This document shows positions 9,572-18,208 of a stretch of DNA of 37,516 nucleotides, in pieces. The notes under the pieces were generated by a model that had not been told where the DNA came from, did no database searches, and saw only the letters and a list, made by a program, of their open reading frames with translations. The position numbers were made by a program, and so were the translations under genes. Source of the DNA: Lachnospiraceae bacterium UBA7026 (lineage in GTDB: Bacteria; Bacillota; Clostridia; Lachnospirales; Lachnospiraceae); assembly GCA_002494165.1 (NCBI GenBank), contig DLBH01000059.1:1-37516 (forward strand), given 5' to 3'. Each line of letters begins with the position of its first letter. The first letter of the stretch is position 1.

Positions 9572-9593
9572 TCGCGCCGCTTTTGCGGCGCGA
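9572..9593 (+). other. Perfect GC-rich hairpin in the leader of the M18 aminopeptidase
   Basis: TCGCGCCGC (9572-9580), a TTTT loop and GCGGCGCGA (9585-9593) form a perfect 9-bp stem. No T-run follows on either strand, so it is not a standard intrinsic terminator. It lies 114 bases before the start codon. Confidence 0.75.
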
Positions 9594-9706
9594 ATTCCTG
9601 TATAAAGCCGGCCTCCCTTTTCCAGGGTCAGGCAGGACCGCCGGAAGGTCCTTTCCGGGATAGAAATCGAGAGGACCAGAAGATTACAGAGAGGAATGCG
9701 ACAAAA

Positions 9707-11101
9707 ATGAAAAGAGATAATTGTTGGACAGGTTACGGTGACCAGGATCTGGAAGCATTGGAAAAGCTGGCTTCCGGCTATCGGACTTTTATCAGTGAAA
9801 ATAAGACGGAGAGGGAATGTGCCGCTTTTTTCAAGGCCCAGGCTGAGCTCTCCGGTTACAGGAATATAGAAGAGCTTATTGACGGTAAGGGAGAGCCTTT
9901 GAAGGCCGGTGATAAGGTCTATGCCCTCTATATGGGCAAGACCATAGCGCTTTTCCAGATTGGAAAGAGACCGGTGACAGAGGGCATGAATATTCTCTGT
10001 GCCCATATCGACTCCCCCCGGCTCGACCTGAAGCAGAATCCCCTTTATGAAAATACGGAACTGGCCTATCTGGATACCCATTACTACGGTGGTGTGAAAA
10101 AATACCACTGGGTTGCCCTTCCCCTGGCCCTCCACGGTGTGGTGGCCATGAAGGATGGGTCTGTGGTTCCCATCAATATCGGTGAGGACCCGGCGGACCC
10201 GGTACTTTATATCACAGACCTGCTCATCCACCTGTCCGCCAGGCAGCTGCAGAAAAAGGCAGCCGAGGTCATCGAGGGTGAGAAGCTTGATGTGCTGGTG
10301 GGCAGCCGGCCTCTGAAAGAAACAGACTTAGAGGAAAAAGAAAAAGACCTGGTAAAGGCCAATATTCTCCTCCTGCTCCAGGAAAAATACGGTTTGGAGG
10401 AAGAGGATTTCCTGTCGGCTGAGCTGGAGGTGGTTCCTGCCGGTCCTGCCAGAGACTGCGGTCTGGACCGGAGCATGATCGCCGGCTATGGCCATGATGA
10501 CCGGGTATGTGCTTACCCCTCTTTCCTGGCCATGGTAGGAACCGATGATGTGGACCGGACCTCCTGCTGCCTGCTGGTAGATAAGGAGGAGATCGGCAGT
10601 GTGGGTGCCACAGGCATGCAGTCCATGTTCTTTGAAAATACGGTGGCAGAACTTTTAGCCCTCTGCGGTATAGAGGGTAACCTGGCCGTCCGCCGGACCC
10701 TGGCCCGGTCCAGGATGCTGTCCTCCGATGTCAGCGCCGCCTATGACCCGGCCTACAGTGAGGCCTTTGAAAAGAAAAACACCGCTTACTTTGGCAAGGG
10801 CCTGGTTCTCAATAAGTATACCGGTGCCAGGGGCAAATCAGGCTCCAATGATGCCAACGCAGAATACCTGGCCTTCCTGCGCCGGATATTTGACGAAAAT
10901 AAGGTGGCCTTCCAGACGGCTGAGCTGGGTAAGGTTGACTATGGCGGAGGAGGAACCATCGCCTATATTGCCGCCCTCTATGGCATGGAGGTGGTGGACA
11001 GCGGCGTGGCTGTTCTCAGCATGCATGCTCCCTGGGAGGTCATCAGTAAGGCAGACCTTTATGAGGCTATGAAGGGTTATGTAGCCTTCCTGGGCAGCTG
11101 A
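9707..11101 (+). CDS. M18-family metalloaminopeptidase
   Basis: This zinc-dependent aminopeptidase of family M18 (aspartyl aminopeptidase/aminopeptidase I type) removes N-terminal residues from peptides in the cytosol. Metal-binding and active-site motifs are clear: LCAHIDSPRLDLKQNP, HYYGGVKKYHWV, GHDDRVCAYPSF and KEEIGSVGATGMQS, and near the C-terminus SMHAPWEV. ATG 9707 is chosen because GAGAGG at 9689-9694 is 12 bases upstream and the protein then has 464 residues, typical for the family. The frame stays open upstream to 9551, but that part crosses the hairpin and resembles no protein. Confidence 0.92.
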   Translation: MKRDNCWTGYGDQDLEALEKLASGYRTFISENKTERECAAFFKAQAELSGYRNIEELIDGKGEPLKAGDKVYALYMGKTIALFQIGKRPVTEGMNILCAHIDSPRLDLKQNPLYENTELAYLDTHYYGGVKKYHWVALPLALHGVVAMKDGSVVPINIGEDPADPVLYITDLLIHLSARQLQKKAAEVIEGEKLDVLVGSRPLKETDLEEKEKDLVKANILLLLQEKYGLEEEDFLSAELEVVPAGPARDCGLDRSMIAGYGHDDRVCAYPSFLAMVGTDDVDRTSCCLLVDKEEIGSVGATGMQSMFFENTVAELLALCGIEGNLAVRRTLARSRMLSSDVSAAYDPAYSEAFEKKNTAYFGKGLVLNKYTGARGKSGSNDANAEYLAFLRRIFDENKVAFQTAELGKVDYGGGGTIAYIAALYGMEVVDSGVAVLSMHAPWEVISKADLYEAMKGYVAFLGS

Positions 11102-11316
11102 TTCCCCGGATCCTTATGACCGGGACCGGCCGGCAAACCGGGAGCCCCCGGCTTCTGGATTTTTCTGCCAGGTCCCCTGCTTTTGATGATGACTGGCCGG
11201 AAATCATCCGGGGTCAGTCAGCTATTCACTGAAGACGAAGAAGATAGAATAGATTCCAGCCCTGCCTGGCAGGCGGGATCTGGAATCTGGAAAATACAAA
11301 ATGACGGAGGGAAATT

Positions 11317-13995
11317 ATGGCAGATAAGATTATGCTGCTTGATGGCCACAGTATATTGACCAGGGCCTTTTTCGGTCTGCCTCAGCTGACCAATGCAGAG
11401 GGGGTGCCCACCAATGCGGTGCTGGGCTTTCTGAATATGATGGTCCGGTATATTGAAGAAGAGAAACCAAGCCACCTGCTTGTGGCTTTTGACCGGAAGG
11501 AGCCTACTTTCCGCCATGAGATGTACGAGGAATACAAGGGGACCAGGAAGCCCATGCCGGCTGAGCTCCATGAGCAGGTGCCCCTGGTCAAGGAGATTCT
11601 TACCTCCATGGAGATTCCTGTGGTAACCCAGGCCGGCCTGGAGGCGGATGACATTCTGGGAACCATCTCTGTGGATGCGGAGAAGGAGGATCTGGATGTG
11701 ACGGTGGTTTCCGGAGACAGGGACCTGCTGCAGCTGGCCACAGACAAGGTTAAGATCAAGATTCCCAAGACCAAGGGCCGGACCACCATAACCGAGGAGT
11801 ACTATGCCAGAGATGTGGAGGACCTCTACGGGGTAACCCCTAAAGAATTCATCGATATGAAAGGGCTTATGGGCGACCAGTCTGACAATATTCCCGGCGT
11901 CCCCGGTATCGGGGAGAAGACGGCAGCTAAGATCATCAAGGAATTCCATACCATAGAAAATGCCTACCAGCATCTGGACCAGGTCAAGCCGGCCCGGGCC
12001 AGGAATAATCTGGAGGAATACTATGATCAGGCCCTCATGAGTAAGGACCTGGCCACTATCAGGACCAACTGTGACCTGGAATATAATTTTAAGGATGCAA
12101 GGCTGGGCCGGCTTTTTAACCAGGAAGCTTACCAGCTCTTTAAGAAATTGGAATTAAAAAGCCTCTACAAATATTTTGAAGACCAGGATTCAGGGCAGGA
12201 AGACCAGCTTTCTGACCTGGAGATCTGCCGGGACCCGGGACGGGCAGAAGACATTTTCCAGGATCTGGAGAAGGCCGGCCGGGCAGGACTTGGCCTGATT
12301 GGCGGTGGTCCCCGCTGGAAGAGACCGGATGAGGCCGGAGCTGATCCCACATTAAGGGGTATCAGTCTGGTTTATGAGACCGGCAAGGTCATTCTGCTTT
12401 GCCAGGAGCCGCTGACGGCCGACTGGATCATGGACAGGCTGCTGCAGGCCCTGGACAAGGGTTTAGTCCTTGATGTCCTTGACTACAAACAGCTGCTCCA
12501 CCAGTGTGAGAATGCCAGACTATTTGAGAGCCAGATCCAGGATGTGGGTCTTATGGCCTACCTGATCAATCCCCTTCAGTCTTCCTATGACTATGAGGAC
12601 CTGGCCAACATTTACCTGGGAAAGACCCTGCCCTCCAGGAAGGAGGTCTGCGGGAAAAAAGACCTGGGCCAGGCATTTTCTCCTGAGGATGATAAGACAG
12701 TGGCTCTGGCCCTGGCCCTGGCCGAGGTGCCCTGGCAGACCCGGGATCTCCTCCTTGATAAGTTGGAGGAGATGGGGATGAAAGATCTTTATGAAGAAAT
12801 CGAGCGCCCCACGGTGCCTACGCTTTTTGATATGGAAAAATACGGTATTACGGTGGAAAAGGAGGCTCTCAAGGCCTATGGCGACCAGCTGGTAGGCAGG
12901 ATCGAGGAACTGGAAAAAGCCATCCATCAGGAGGCCGGCAAGGAGTTTAATATCAATTCCCCCAAACAGCTGGGAGTAATTCTTTTTGAAGATATGAAGA
13001 TGCCCTTTGCCAAGAAGACCAAGACCGGCTATTCCACCAGTGCCGACCTGCTGCAGAAGCTGGCTCCGGACTATCCCATTGTGGCTGATGTCCTGGAGTA
13101 CCGCCAGCTGACCAAGCTCAAATCAACCTATGCTGACGGTCTGGCCGGCTTTATCCAGGAGGATGGCAAGATCCATGGGGTATTTCACCAGAAGGTGACG
13201 GCCACAGGCAGACTTTCAAGTTCTGATCCCAACCTGCAGAACATCCCTATCCGCCTGCCTTTAGGCCGGGAGATCCGCAAGGTCTTTGTGCCGGAAGAAG
13301 GCTCAGTTTTTGTCAGCGCTGACTACTCCCAGATCGAGCTGAGAGTCCTGGCCCACATGGCCCAGGACCAGAACCTGATCGACGCCTACAAACATGGGGA
13401 GGACATTCACCGCATGACCGCTTCCCAGGTCTTTGGAGTACCCTTTGAGGAGGTAAGTCCCATGCTGCGAAGAAGCGCCAAGGCAGTGAATTTCGGTATC
13501 GTCTATGGCATCTCCGCCTTTGGCTTATCCGAGGATCTTAAGATATCCAGGAAAGAGGCCAGCGAATATATCGATAAATACTTTGCTACCTATCCTGGGA
13601 TTAAGACTTATCTGGACGATAATGTGGCCTACGCCAAAGAGCATGGTTATGTAAAGACCCTTTATGGAAGGATCCGGCCCATTCCGGAACTGAGTTCCAG
13701 CAATTTTGCCCAGAGGAATTTCGGAGAGCGGGCGGCCATGAATTCATCCATTCAGGGAACGGCGGCGGATATCATTAAGATTGCCATGATCAAGGTCAGC
13801 AGGAGGCTTCGTGAAGAGAAGCTTCAGTCCAGGCTGATTCTTCAGATTCATGATGAACTGCTGATTGAGACCAGGCGGGAAGAGCAAGCCCAGGTAGCCC
13901 GGATCCTCACAGAGGAAATGATGGGGGCTGCCAGCCTGAGTGTTCCCCTGTCCGTTGACGTGGAAGAAGGCGAGACCTGGTATGATGCCAAATAA
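11317..13995 (+). CDS. polA: DNA polymerase I
   Basis: This 892-residue repair and Okazaki-fragment polymerase begins with a 5'-nuclease domain (LEADDILGTIS, VSGDRDLLQLA, KGLMGDQSDNIPGVPGIGEKT). A central 3'-5' exonuclease-like domain of about residues 300-500 follows. The C-terminal polymerase domain has motif A SADYSQIELRVLAHM, motif B RRSAKAVNFGIVYG and motif C QIHDELL. The exonuclease DxE pair is not visible where expected (AGLGLIGGGPRW), so proofreading is probably lost, as in other Firmicute PolA proteins. ACGGAGGG precedes the ATG. A terminator-like hairpin follows at 14031. Confidence 0.97.
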   Translation: MADKIMLLDGHSILTRAFFGLPQLTNAEGVPTNAVLGFLNMMVRYIEEEKPSHLLVAFDRKEPTFRHEMYEEYKGTRKPMPAELHEQVPLVKEILTSMEIPVVTQAGLEADDILGTISVDAEKEDLDVTVVSGDRDLLQLATDKVKIKIPKTKGRTTITEEYYARDVEDLYGVTPKEFIDMKGLMGDQSDNIPGVPGIGEKTAAKIIKEFHTIENAYQHLDQVKPARARNNLEEYYDQALMSKDLATIRTNCDLEYNFKDARLGRLFNQEAYQLFKKLELKSLYKYFEDQDSGQEDQLSDLEICRDPGRAEDIFQDLEKAGRAGLGLIGGGPRWKRPDEAGADPTLRGISLVYETGKVILLCQEPLTADWIMDRLLQALDKGLVLDVLDYKQLLHQCENARLFESQIQDVGLMAYLINPLQSSYDYEDLANIYLGKTLPSRKEVCGKKDLGQAFSPEDDKTVALALALAEVPWQTRDLLLDKLEEMGMKDLYEEIERPTVPTLFDMEKYGITVEKEALKAYGDQLVGRIEELEKAIHQEAGKEFNINSPKQLGVILFEDMKMPFAKKTKTGYSTSADLLQKLAPDYPIVADVLEYRQLTKLKSTYADGLAGFIQEDGKIHGVFHQKVTATGRLSSSDPNLQNIPIRLPLGREIRKVFVPEEGSVFVSADYSQIELRVLAHMAQDQNLIDAYKHGEDIHRMTASQVFGVPFEEVSPMLRRSAKAVNFGIVYGISAFGLSEDLKISRKEASEYIDKYFATYPGIKTYLDDNVAYAKEHGYVKTLYGRIRPIPELSSSNFAQRNFGERAAMNSSIQGTAADIIKIAMIKVSRRLREEKLQSRLILQIHDELLIETRREEQAQVARILTEEMMGAASLSVPLSVDVEEGETWYDAK

Positions 13996-14030
13996 GGTCA
14001 GCAGGCCGGAACATATCAATGAATGCAGAG

Positions 14031-14064
14031 CCCGGAGGGGACAGGGATTCCCTCCGGGTCTTTT
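14031..14064 (+). terminator. Intrinsic terminator or attenuator between polA and coaE
   Basis: CCCGGAGGG (14031-14039) and CCCTCCGGG (14050-14058) form a perfect 9-bp stem with a 10-base loop, followed by TCTTTT. It lies 35 bases behind the polA stop and 16 bases before the coaE start, so it may limit rather than stop transcription into coaE. Confidence 0.75.
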
Positions 14065-14079
14065 ATGGAGGGACAAGCC

Positions 14080-14955
14080 ATGGAAGATAGCAGAAAAAAC
14101 AGGACGCCAGGACAGGCACAAGACCAGGGGCCGGACAAAAAACCAGGTCTGGTCCCAGAGTCTGCAAGATGTCAGTCAGCCGGGCTGGGAAGCCGGGTAC
14201 TCCGGATTGGGGTGACCGGTGGAATCGGTTCAGGCAAGAGTCTTGTGATGGAGATTTTAAAGAAAGACTACGGGGCAGAGATCATCTTGTCTGATCTGCT
14301 GGCCCATGAGCTTATGGAGCCTGGAGCCCGGTCCTACCAGGACATAGTCCAGGCCTTTGGGACCGGTATCCTGGACGGGGAGGGGAGGATAGACCGGCTA
14401 AAACTGTCGGCCATCGTCTTTGCCGATCCCCGGAAGCTGGCCCGGCTTAATGCCATAACCCATCCCAATGTAATCCAGGAGATCCGGGACCGGATGACCG
14501 CTTTTGCCCGCCAGTGGGACCAGGACTGCCAGGACCGGGATAGAAAACAGGATAAAGAGCAAGATCAGGATAGAGGACAAAACAGGGACCAGGGCGTGGT
14601 GCAGGACCAGCCGGAACTGGAAAAGAAGGATAATAATCTGGATCAGACCAGGGACAAGGCCCGGGTCCGAAGGAAACAGACAGGCATTATCGTCGTGGAG
14701 TCAGCCCTGCTCCTGGAGTCAGGCATGGCCGGGGAATTTGACAGCCTTTGGTATGTTTATGCCGACCGGCAGGTCCGGCTGCAAAGGCTTATGGAGGGCC
14801 GGGCCTACACAGAGGACAGGGCCAGGAGTGTCATGTCCCGCCAGAAAGAGGAAGCCTACTACCGGGACAGGTGTCAGGTAGTTATTGATAACTCAGCGGA
14901 TCCGGAACAGACCGCCAGCCAGGTCCGCCGGGCCATGGCAGAGCTTCTGGTCTGA
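14080..14955 (+). CDS. coaE: Dephospho-CoA kinase with low-complexity insertions
   Basis: This enzyme performs the last step of CoA synthesis, phosphorylating the 3'-OH of dephospho-CoA. The P-loop GVTGGIGSGKS is at about residues 44-54. ILSDLLAHEL, the DGRIDR-like GEGRIDRLKL and the IIVVESALLLESG core follow. Most family members have about 200 residues, while this one has 291. The excess is a 40-residue polar N-terminal extension and an insert rich in Asp, Gln, Arg and Lys (about residues 145-205), interrupting the CoA-binding/lid region. ATG 14080 is chosen because GGAGGGA lies 6-7 bases upstream. ATG 14023 and 14065 are also in frame but sit in or beside the terminator hairpin. Confidence 0.88.
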   Translation: MEDSRKNRTPGQAQDQGPDKKPGLVPESARCQSAGLGSRVLRIGVTGGIGSGKSLVMEILKKDYGAEIILSDLLAHELMEPGARSYQDIVQAFGTGILDGEGRIDRLKLSAIVFADPRKLARLNAITHPNVIQEIRDRMTAFARQWDQDCQDRDRKQDKEQDQDRGQNRDQGVVQDQPELEKKDNNLDQTRDKARVRRKQTGIIVVESALLLESGMAGEFDSLWYVYADRQVRLQRLMEGRAYTEDRARSVMSRQKEEAYYRDRCQVVIDNSADPEQTASQVRRAMAELLV

Positions 14956-15009
14956 CGCCAAAGTCGGCCGGACCAGAGCCGGCAGCCTGCCGGACTGGAA
15001 AATGTTTTC

Positions 15010-15038
15010 TTTACGAATCATTAAAATTGTTATATGAT
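15010..15038 (+). promoter_or_regulatory. Promoter before the WalJ-like gene
   Basis: TTTACG (15010-15015), a 17-bp spacer and TATGAT (15033-15038) form a reasonable SigA-type promoter in an AT-rich stretch. It would give a leader of about 155 bases that contains the repeat array. Confidence 0.55.
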
Positions 15039-15075
15039 AACAAAGTCATCAGGTCATAAACCAGACCTCAGTCAG

Positions 15076-15168
15076 TCCTGGGAAATGATGGCCGGGACAT
15101 CAGAATAGTCCTGAAAATTGATGGCCGGAACATGGTATCTGGTTCTGGGAAATGATGGCCGGGACATC
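15076..15168 (+). repeat. Three dispersed 26-bp repeats in the leader of the WalJ-like gene
   Basis: Copies at 15076-15101, 15109-15134 and 15143-15168 share CTG-(G/A)-(G/A)AAATGATGGCCGG-type sequence ending (G/A)ACAT. Copies 1 and 3 are almost identical; copy 2 is diverged. The spacing is 33 and 34 bp. Confidence 0.85.
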
Positions 15169-15198
15169 GTATTTTATTAATATAAGGATGATTTTAGT

Positions 15199-16041
15199 AT
15201 GTATTTAGGCAGTATAGCCAGCGGAAGCAGCGGCAATTGTATCTATGTCGGCAACCGGGATGCCCATTTTCTCGTGGATGCCGGTGTCAGTAGAAAAAGG
15301 ATTGTGGAGGGCCTGCAGCAGATGGAGGTCAGCCCGGACCGGATCCAGGGAATCTTTGTAACCCATGAGCATAACGACCATATCAGCAGTCTTGGTGTTT
15401 TCCTGAGAAAATACCCTGTGCCAGTCTATGCCACCGGCAAGACCATCGATGCCATTCTGGCCAGTCCCTGTCTGGGCAAGGTGAAAAAGGACCTTTTTTG
15501 TTCTATAGAAAAGGACAGACCCATGGACATAGAAGGGGTTCGGGTGGAGGCCTCAGAGATTCTTCACGATGCGGCAGACCCGGTCTGCTACACCTTTGAG
15601 GATCAGGAGTCCAAGGTGGCCACGGCTACAGACCTGGGTACTTTTGATGATTATCTGATCGATAAGCTCCAGGGCTGTGAGACCCTGCTGGTGGAGGCCA
15701 ATCATGACCTTAATATGCTCATGGTAGGACCTTATCCCTATCCTCTGAAAAGGAGGATTCTGGGTAATTTCGGCCACCTTTCCAATGAGCGGGCTGGCCA
15801 GTTCCTGTCTAAGATTATCGGAAAGAAATGCCGGCATATCCTGCTGGGCCATCTCAGCAAGGAGAATAATTATGCCGACCTGGCTTTTGAGACAGTGAGA
15901 CTGGAGCTGCTCATGCATAATATCTGCCTGGAAGACCAGCCTTTTTCCCTGCAGGTGGCCAGTCGGTCAGAGCCCACTCTGACAGGCCCTTCACCCCTGG
16001 AACAGGAGGAGATCTGCGGCCAGTTGTCTTTTGTCGACTGA
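15199..16041 (+). CDS. Metallo-beta-lactamase-fold hydrolase, WalJ/YycJ-like
   Basis: This 280-residue protein has the MBL-fold metal motif THEHNDH (residues 55-61). Later conserved positions are ATDLGTF, EANHD and LGHLSKENN, which fit the WalJ/YycI-operon hydrolase subfamily (a DNA- or RNA-acting 5'-exonuclease type, function still uncertain). It begins MYLGSIASGSSGNC, typical of this subfamily. It is not next to walRK here. AAGGATG about 9 bases before the ATG acts as ribosome binding site. The C-terminal 25 residues are variable. Confidence 0.85.
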   Translation: MYLGSIASGSSGNCIYVGNRDAHFLVDAGVSRKRIVEGLQQMEVSPDRIQGIFVTHEHNDHISSLGVFLRKYPVPVYATGKTIDAILASPCLGKVKKDLFCSIEKDRPMDIEGVRVEASEILHDAADPVCYTFEDQESKVATATDLGTFDDYLIDKLQGCETLLVEANHDLNMLMVGPYPYPLKRRILGNFGHLSNERAGQFLSKIIGKKCRHILLGHLSKENNYADLAFETVRLELLMHNICLEDQPFSLQVASRSEPTLTGPSPLEQEEICGQLSFVD

Positions 16042-16189
16042 AGTCCGGGCCTGTTGGGGCTCAGGGGCGGCCGGAGCCGGCAGCGGACCAGAAAAGGGAG
16101 ACTCTTATGAGTGTGGCCTTTAATACAGTTATAAATATAGATTTGTAGAATTAATTAAAAATAAGTCTTATAATTTGGAGGAAAAACAG

Positions 16190-16477
16190 ATGGCAGACAA
16201 ACAGATGAAGCGTTCAATCATTACAGTTCTTGGTAAGGATTCCGTGGGAATCATTGCCAAAGTATGTACTTATCTGGCCAGCAATAATATAAACATTCTT
16301 GATATTAACCAGACGATTACAGCCGGCTATTTCAACATGATGATGGTGGTGGAATCTGAGGAAGTGATTAAGACATTTTCTGATATGTCCGCTGAGCTGG
16401 AGCAGATTGGTGAGGAGATCGGCTGCAGGATCCAGGCCCAGCACGAGGACATCTTTGAGATGATGCACCGCATCTAG
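16190..16477 (+). CDS. ACT-domain protein (UPF0237 type)
   Basis: This stand-alone 95-residue ACT domain ([20 protein letters not shown], then [20 protein letters not shown]) is expected to bind a small ligand such as an amino acid and to act as dimer. ATG 16190 is selected because GGAGG (16177-16181) is 8 bases upstream; a TTG at 16175 is in frame but precedes that site. It lies 26 bp before the UPF0210 gene, a pairing found in many Firmicutes, which suggests the ACT protein senses a ligand for its partner. Confidence 0.9.
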   Translation: MADKQMKRSIITVLGKDSVGIIAKVCTYLASNNINILDINQTITAGYFNMMMVVESEEVIKTFSDMSAELEQIGEEIGCRIQAQHEDIFEMMHRI

Positions 16478-16503
16478 GAATCCGGCATCGAAGGAGGACA
16501 TAT

Positions 16504-17868
16504 ATGCTGAATATTAATGAGGTAATTGAGACAAACCAGATGATTCATGAGATGAATCTGGATGTTCGTACGATCACCATGGGAATCAGCCTTCTGGACT
16601 GTGTGGACTCTTCAGTGGATGTGGTCTGCGAAAAAATATATGACAAGATTACGACCAAGGCCAGGAACCTGGTAAAAGTCGGTAAGGAGATTGAGGCGGA
16701 ATATGGCATTCCGGTTGTAAATAAGCGTATCTCCATCACTCCGGTGGCCCTGGTGGGAGGAGCCTGCTGCAAGGACACCGATGATTTTGTAAAGATTGCC
16801 AAAGTCCTGGATAAATGTGCCAAAAAAGTAGGGGTGAATTTCATCGGCGGCTATTCTGCCCTGGTCCACAAGGGGATGACCCCCGCAGACGAGAGACTGA
16901 TCCGGTCCCTGCCAAAAGCCCTGGCTTCCACAGACCGGGTATGTGCTTCTGTCAATGTGGGATCCACCAAGACCGGCATCAACATGGATGCGGTTAAGCT
17001 GCTGGGAGAGACTATTTTGGAGATCTCCCGCCAGACCAGTGAAAGAGAGTGCATCGGCAATGCCAAATTCGTAGTATTTACCAATGCCCCCGATGACAAT
17101 CCCTTCATGGCCGGAGCCTTCCACGGTGTCTCCGAGGCTGACACAGTCATCAATGTTGGCGTCAGTGGACCCGGCGTAGTCAAGCGGGCCCTGGAAAGTG
17201 TGAGGGGCAAGGATTTTGAAGTGCTCTGTGAGACCATAAAGAAGACAGCCTTTAAGGTAACAAGAGTAGGCCAGCTGGTGGCCAGAGAGGCCTCCAAAAG
17301 ACTGGATATACCCTTTGGCATCATCGATCTTTCCCTGGCGCCCACCCCGGCCGTCGGAGACAGTGTCGGTGAGATTCTTGAGGAGATCGGCCTGGAATAT
17401 GCAGGAGCTCCTGGAACTACGGCGGCCCTGGCCCTGCTCAATGACCAGGTGAAGAAGGGTGGCGTTATGGCTTCTTCCTATGTGGGCGGCCTCAGCGGAG
17501 CCTTCATACCGGTCAGTGAGGACCAGCGGATGATCGACGCGGTGGAGGCCGGAGCCCTGACCCTGGAGAAGCTGGAGGCTATGACCTGCGTCTGTTCCGT
17601 GGGTCTTGACATGATTGCCATTCCCGGCGACACACCTGCATCCACCATTTCCGGCATTATTGCTGATGAGATGGCCCTTGGTATGGTCAACCAGAAAACC
17701 ACCGCTGTCCGTATTATTCCGGTTATTGGCAAGGGCGTGGGAGAGCAGGTGGAATTCGGCGGACTTTTAGGCCGGGCCCCTATCATGCCTGTCAACTCCT
17801 TCAGCTGTGAGAAATTTATCGCCCGCGGCGGCCGGATTCCGGCTCCCATCCACAGCTTTAAAAACTAG
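16504..17868 (+). CDS. UPF0210 (DUF711) family protein
   Basis: This is a 454-residue cytosolic protein of the conserved UPF0210/DUF711 family, whose crystal structures resemble glycyl-radical enzymes such as pyruvate formate-lyase, but whose reaction is unknown. Family-typical segments are the start [64 protein letters not shown] and the C-terminal [20 protein letters not shown] precedes the ATG. It is coupled with the upstream ACT gene and followed by a clear terminator. Confidence 0.92.
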   Translation: MLNINEVIETNQMIHEMNLDVRTITMGISLLDCVDSSVDVVCEKIYDKITTKARNLVKVGKEIEAEYGIPVVNKRISITPVALVGGACCKDTDDFVKIAKVLDKCAKKVGVNFIGGYSALVHKGMTPADERLIRSLPKALASTDRVCASVNVGSTKTGINMDAVKLLGETILEISRQTSERECIGNAKFVVFTNAPDDNPFMAGAFHGVSEADTVINVGVSGPGVVKRALESVRGKDFEVLCETIKKTAFKVTRVGQLVAREASKRLDIPFGIIDLSLAPTPAVGDSVGEILEEIGLEYAGAPGTTAALALLNDQVKKGGVMASSYVGGLSGAFIPVSEDQRMIDAVEAGALTLEKLEAMTCVCSVGLDMIAIPGDTPASTISGIIADEMALGMVNQKTTAVRIIPVIGKGVGEQVEFGGLLGRAPIMPVNSFSCEKFIARGGRIPAPIHSFKN

Positions 17869-17944
17869 GAGTCCTTCGAAAGCAGGTCTGACCACGGTTT
17901 TGACAAGAAGAAAAGCTAAATAAGTAGAAAAGCATAGAAAAAGA

Positions 17945-17976
17945 GCCAGATGGATCTGACATTCCATCTGGCTTTA
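17945..17976 (+). terminator. Intrinsic terminator behind the ACT/UPF0210 pair
   Basis: GCCAGATGGA (17945-17954) pairs perfectly with TCCATCTGGC (17963-17972), leaving an 8-base loop, and TTTA follows. It lies 76 bases behind the stop codon. Confidence 0.8.
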
Positions 17977-18004
17977 CTCTTGCTGACATAAGTTTGTCAC
18001 GAGC

Positions 18005-18070
18005 AAATCCGGTCGTAAAGGAGAAACAAAAACCATTCAATTATTGAAGGAAGGGTATATAAACCGGATT
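18005..18070 (+). other. Nested inverted repeats, possible structured RNA
   Basis: AAATCCGGT (18005-18013) is the exact complement of ACCGGATTT (18062-18070). Inside lies a second dyad, TTCAA-TTA-TTGAA (18036-18048). The segment sits in the 340-base gap 17869-18208, which contains no visible gene but does contain the upstream terminator, this structure, two palindromes and a -10 box. Confidence 0.5.
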
Positions 18071-18080
18071 TCTTATAAAC

Positions 18081-18117
18081 CATTAGTTAGGGATTACTAA
18101 TTGATGTTAGTATAACA
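18081..18117 (+). promoter_or_regulatory. Two adjacent palindromes, candidate operator
   Basis: ATTAGTTAGGGATTACTAAT (18081-18100) has matching ATTAGT/ACTAAT ends. Three bases later ATGTTA-GTA-TAACAT (18103-18117) is a second perfect dyad. They lie 90-130 bases before the start of the B12-activation-like gene. ATTAGTTAGG plus ACTAAT recurs at 22179-22203. Confidence 0.5.
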
Positions 18118-18154
18118 TTACTTTCTGGATAATGCAACAATTTTTTTTCTGATA

Positions 18155-18163
18155 TGTTAAAAT
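18155..18163 (+). promoter_or_regulatory. Extended -10 box before the B12-activation-like gene
   Basis: TG-T-TAAAAT (18155-18163) resembles an extended -10 element, 46 bases before the start codon. A poly-T tract lies just upstream. No good -35 is visible. Confidence 0.35.
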
Positions 18164-18208
18164 GTTTCTAACTATTGTAAGCGAAGTAGTCTGACAGGAG
18201 TCCGGAAT

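Larger units (their letters stand above)
14956..15198 (+). other. Gap behind coaE with GC-rich hairpin
   Basis: CCGGCA (14979-14984) pairs with TGCCGG (14988-14993), but the T-rich stretch begins only about 10 bases later (TGTTTTCTTTA), so it is a weak terminator candidate for coaE. The rest holds a promoter and three repeat copies, listed separately. Confidence 0.35.

Noticed and set aside
16169..16174. TATAAT directly before the ACT gene as promoter
   Set aside because: Transcription from it would start at or behind the ribosome binding site (16177-16181), so it cannot serve the gene.
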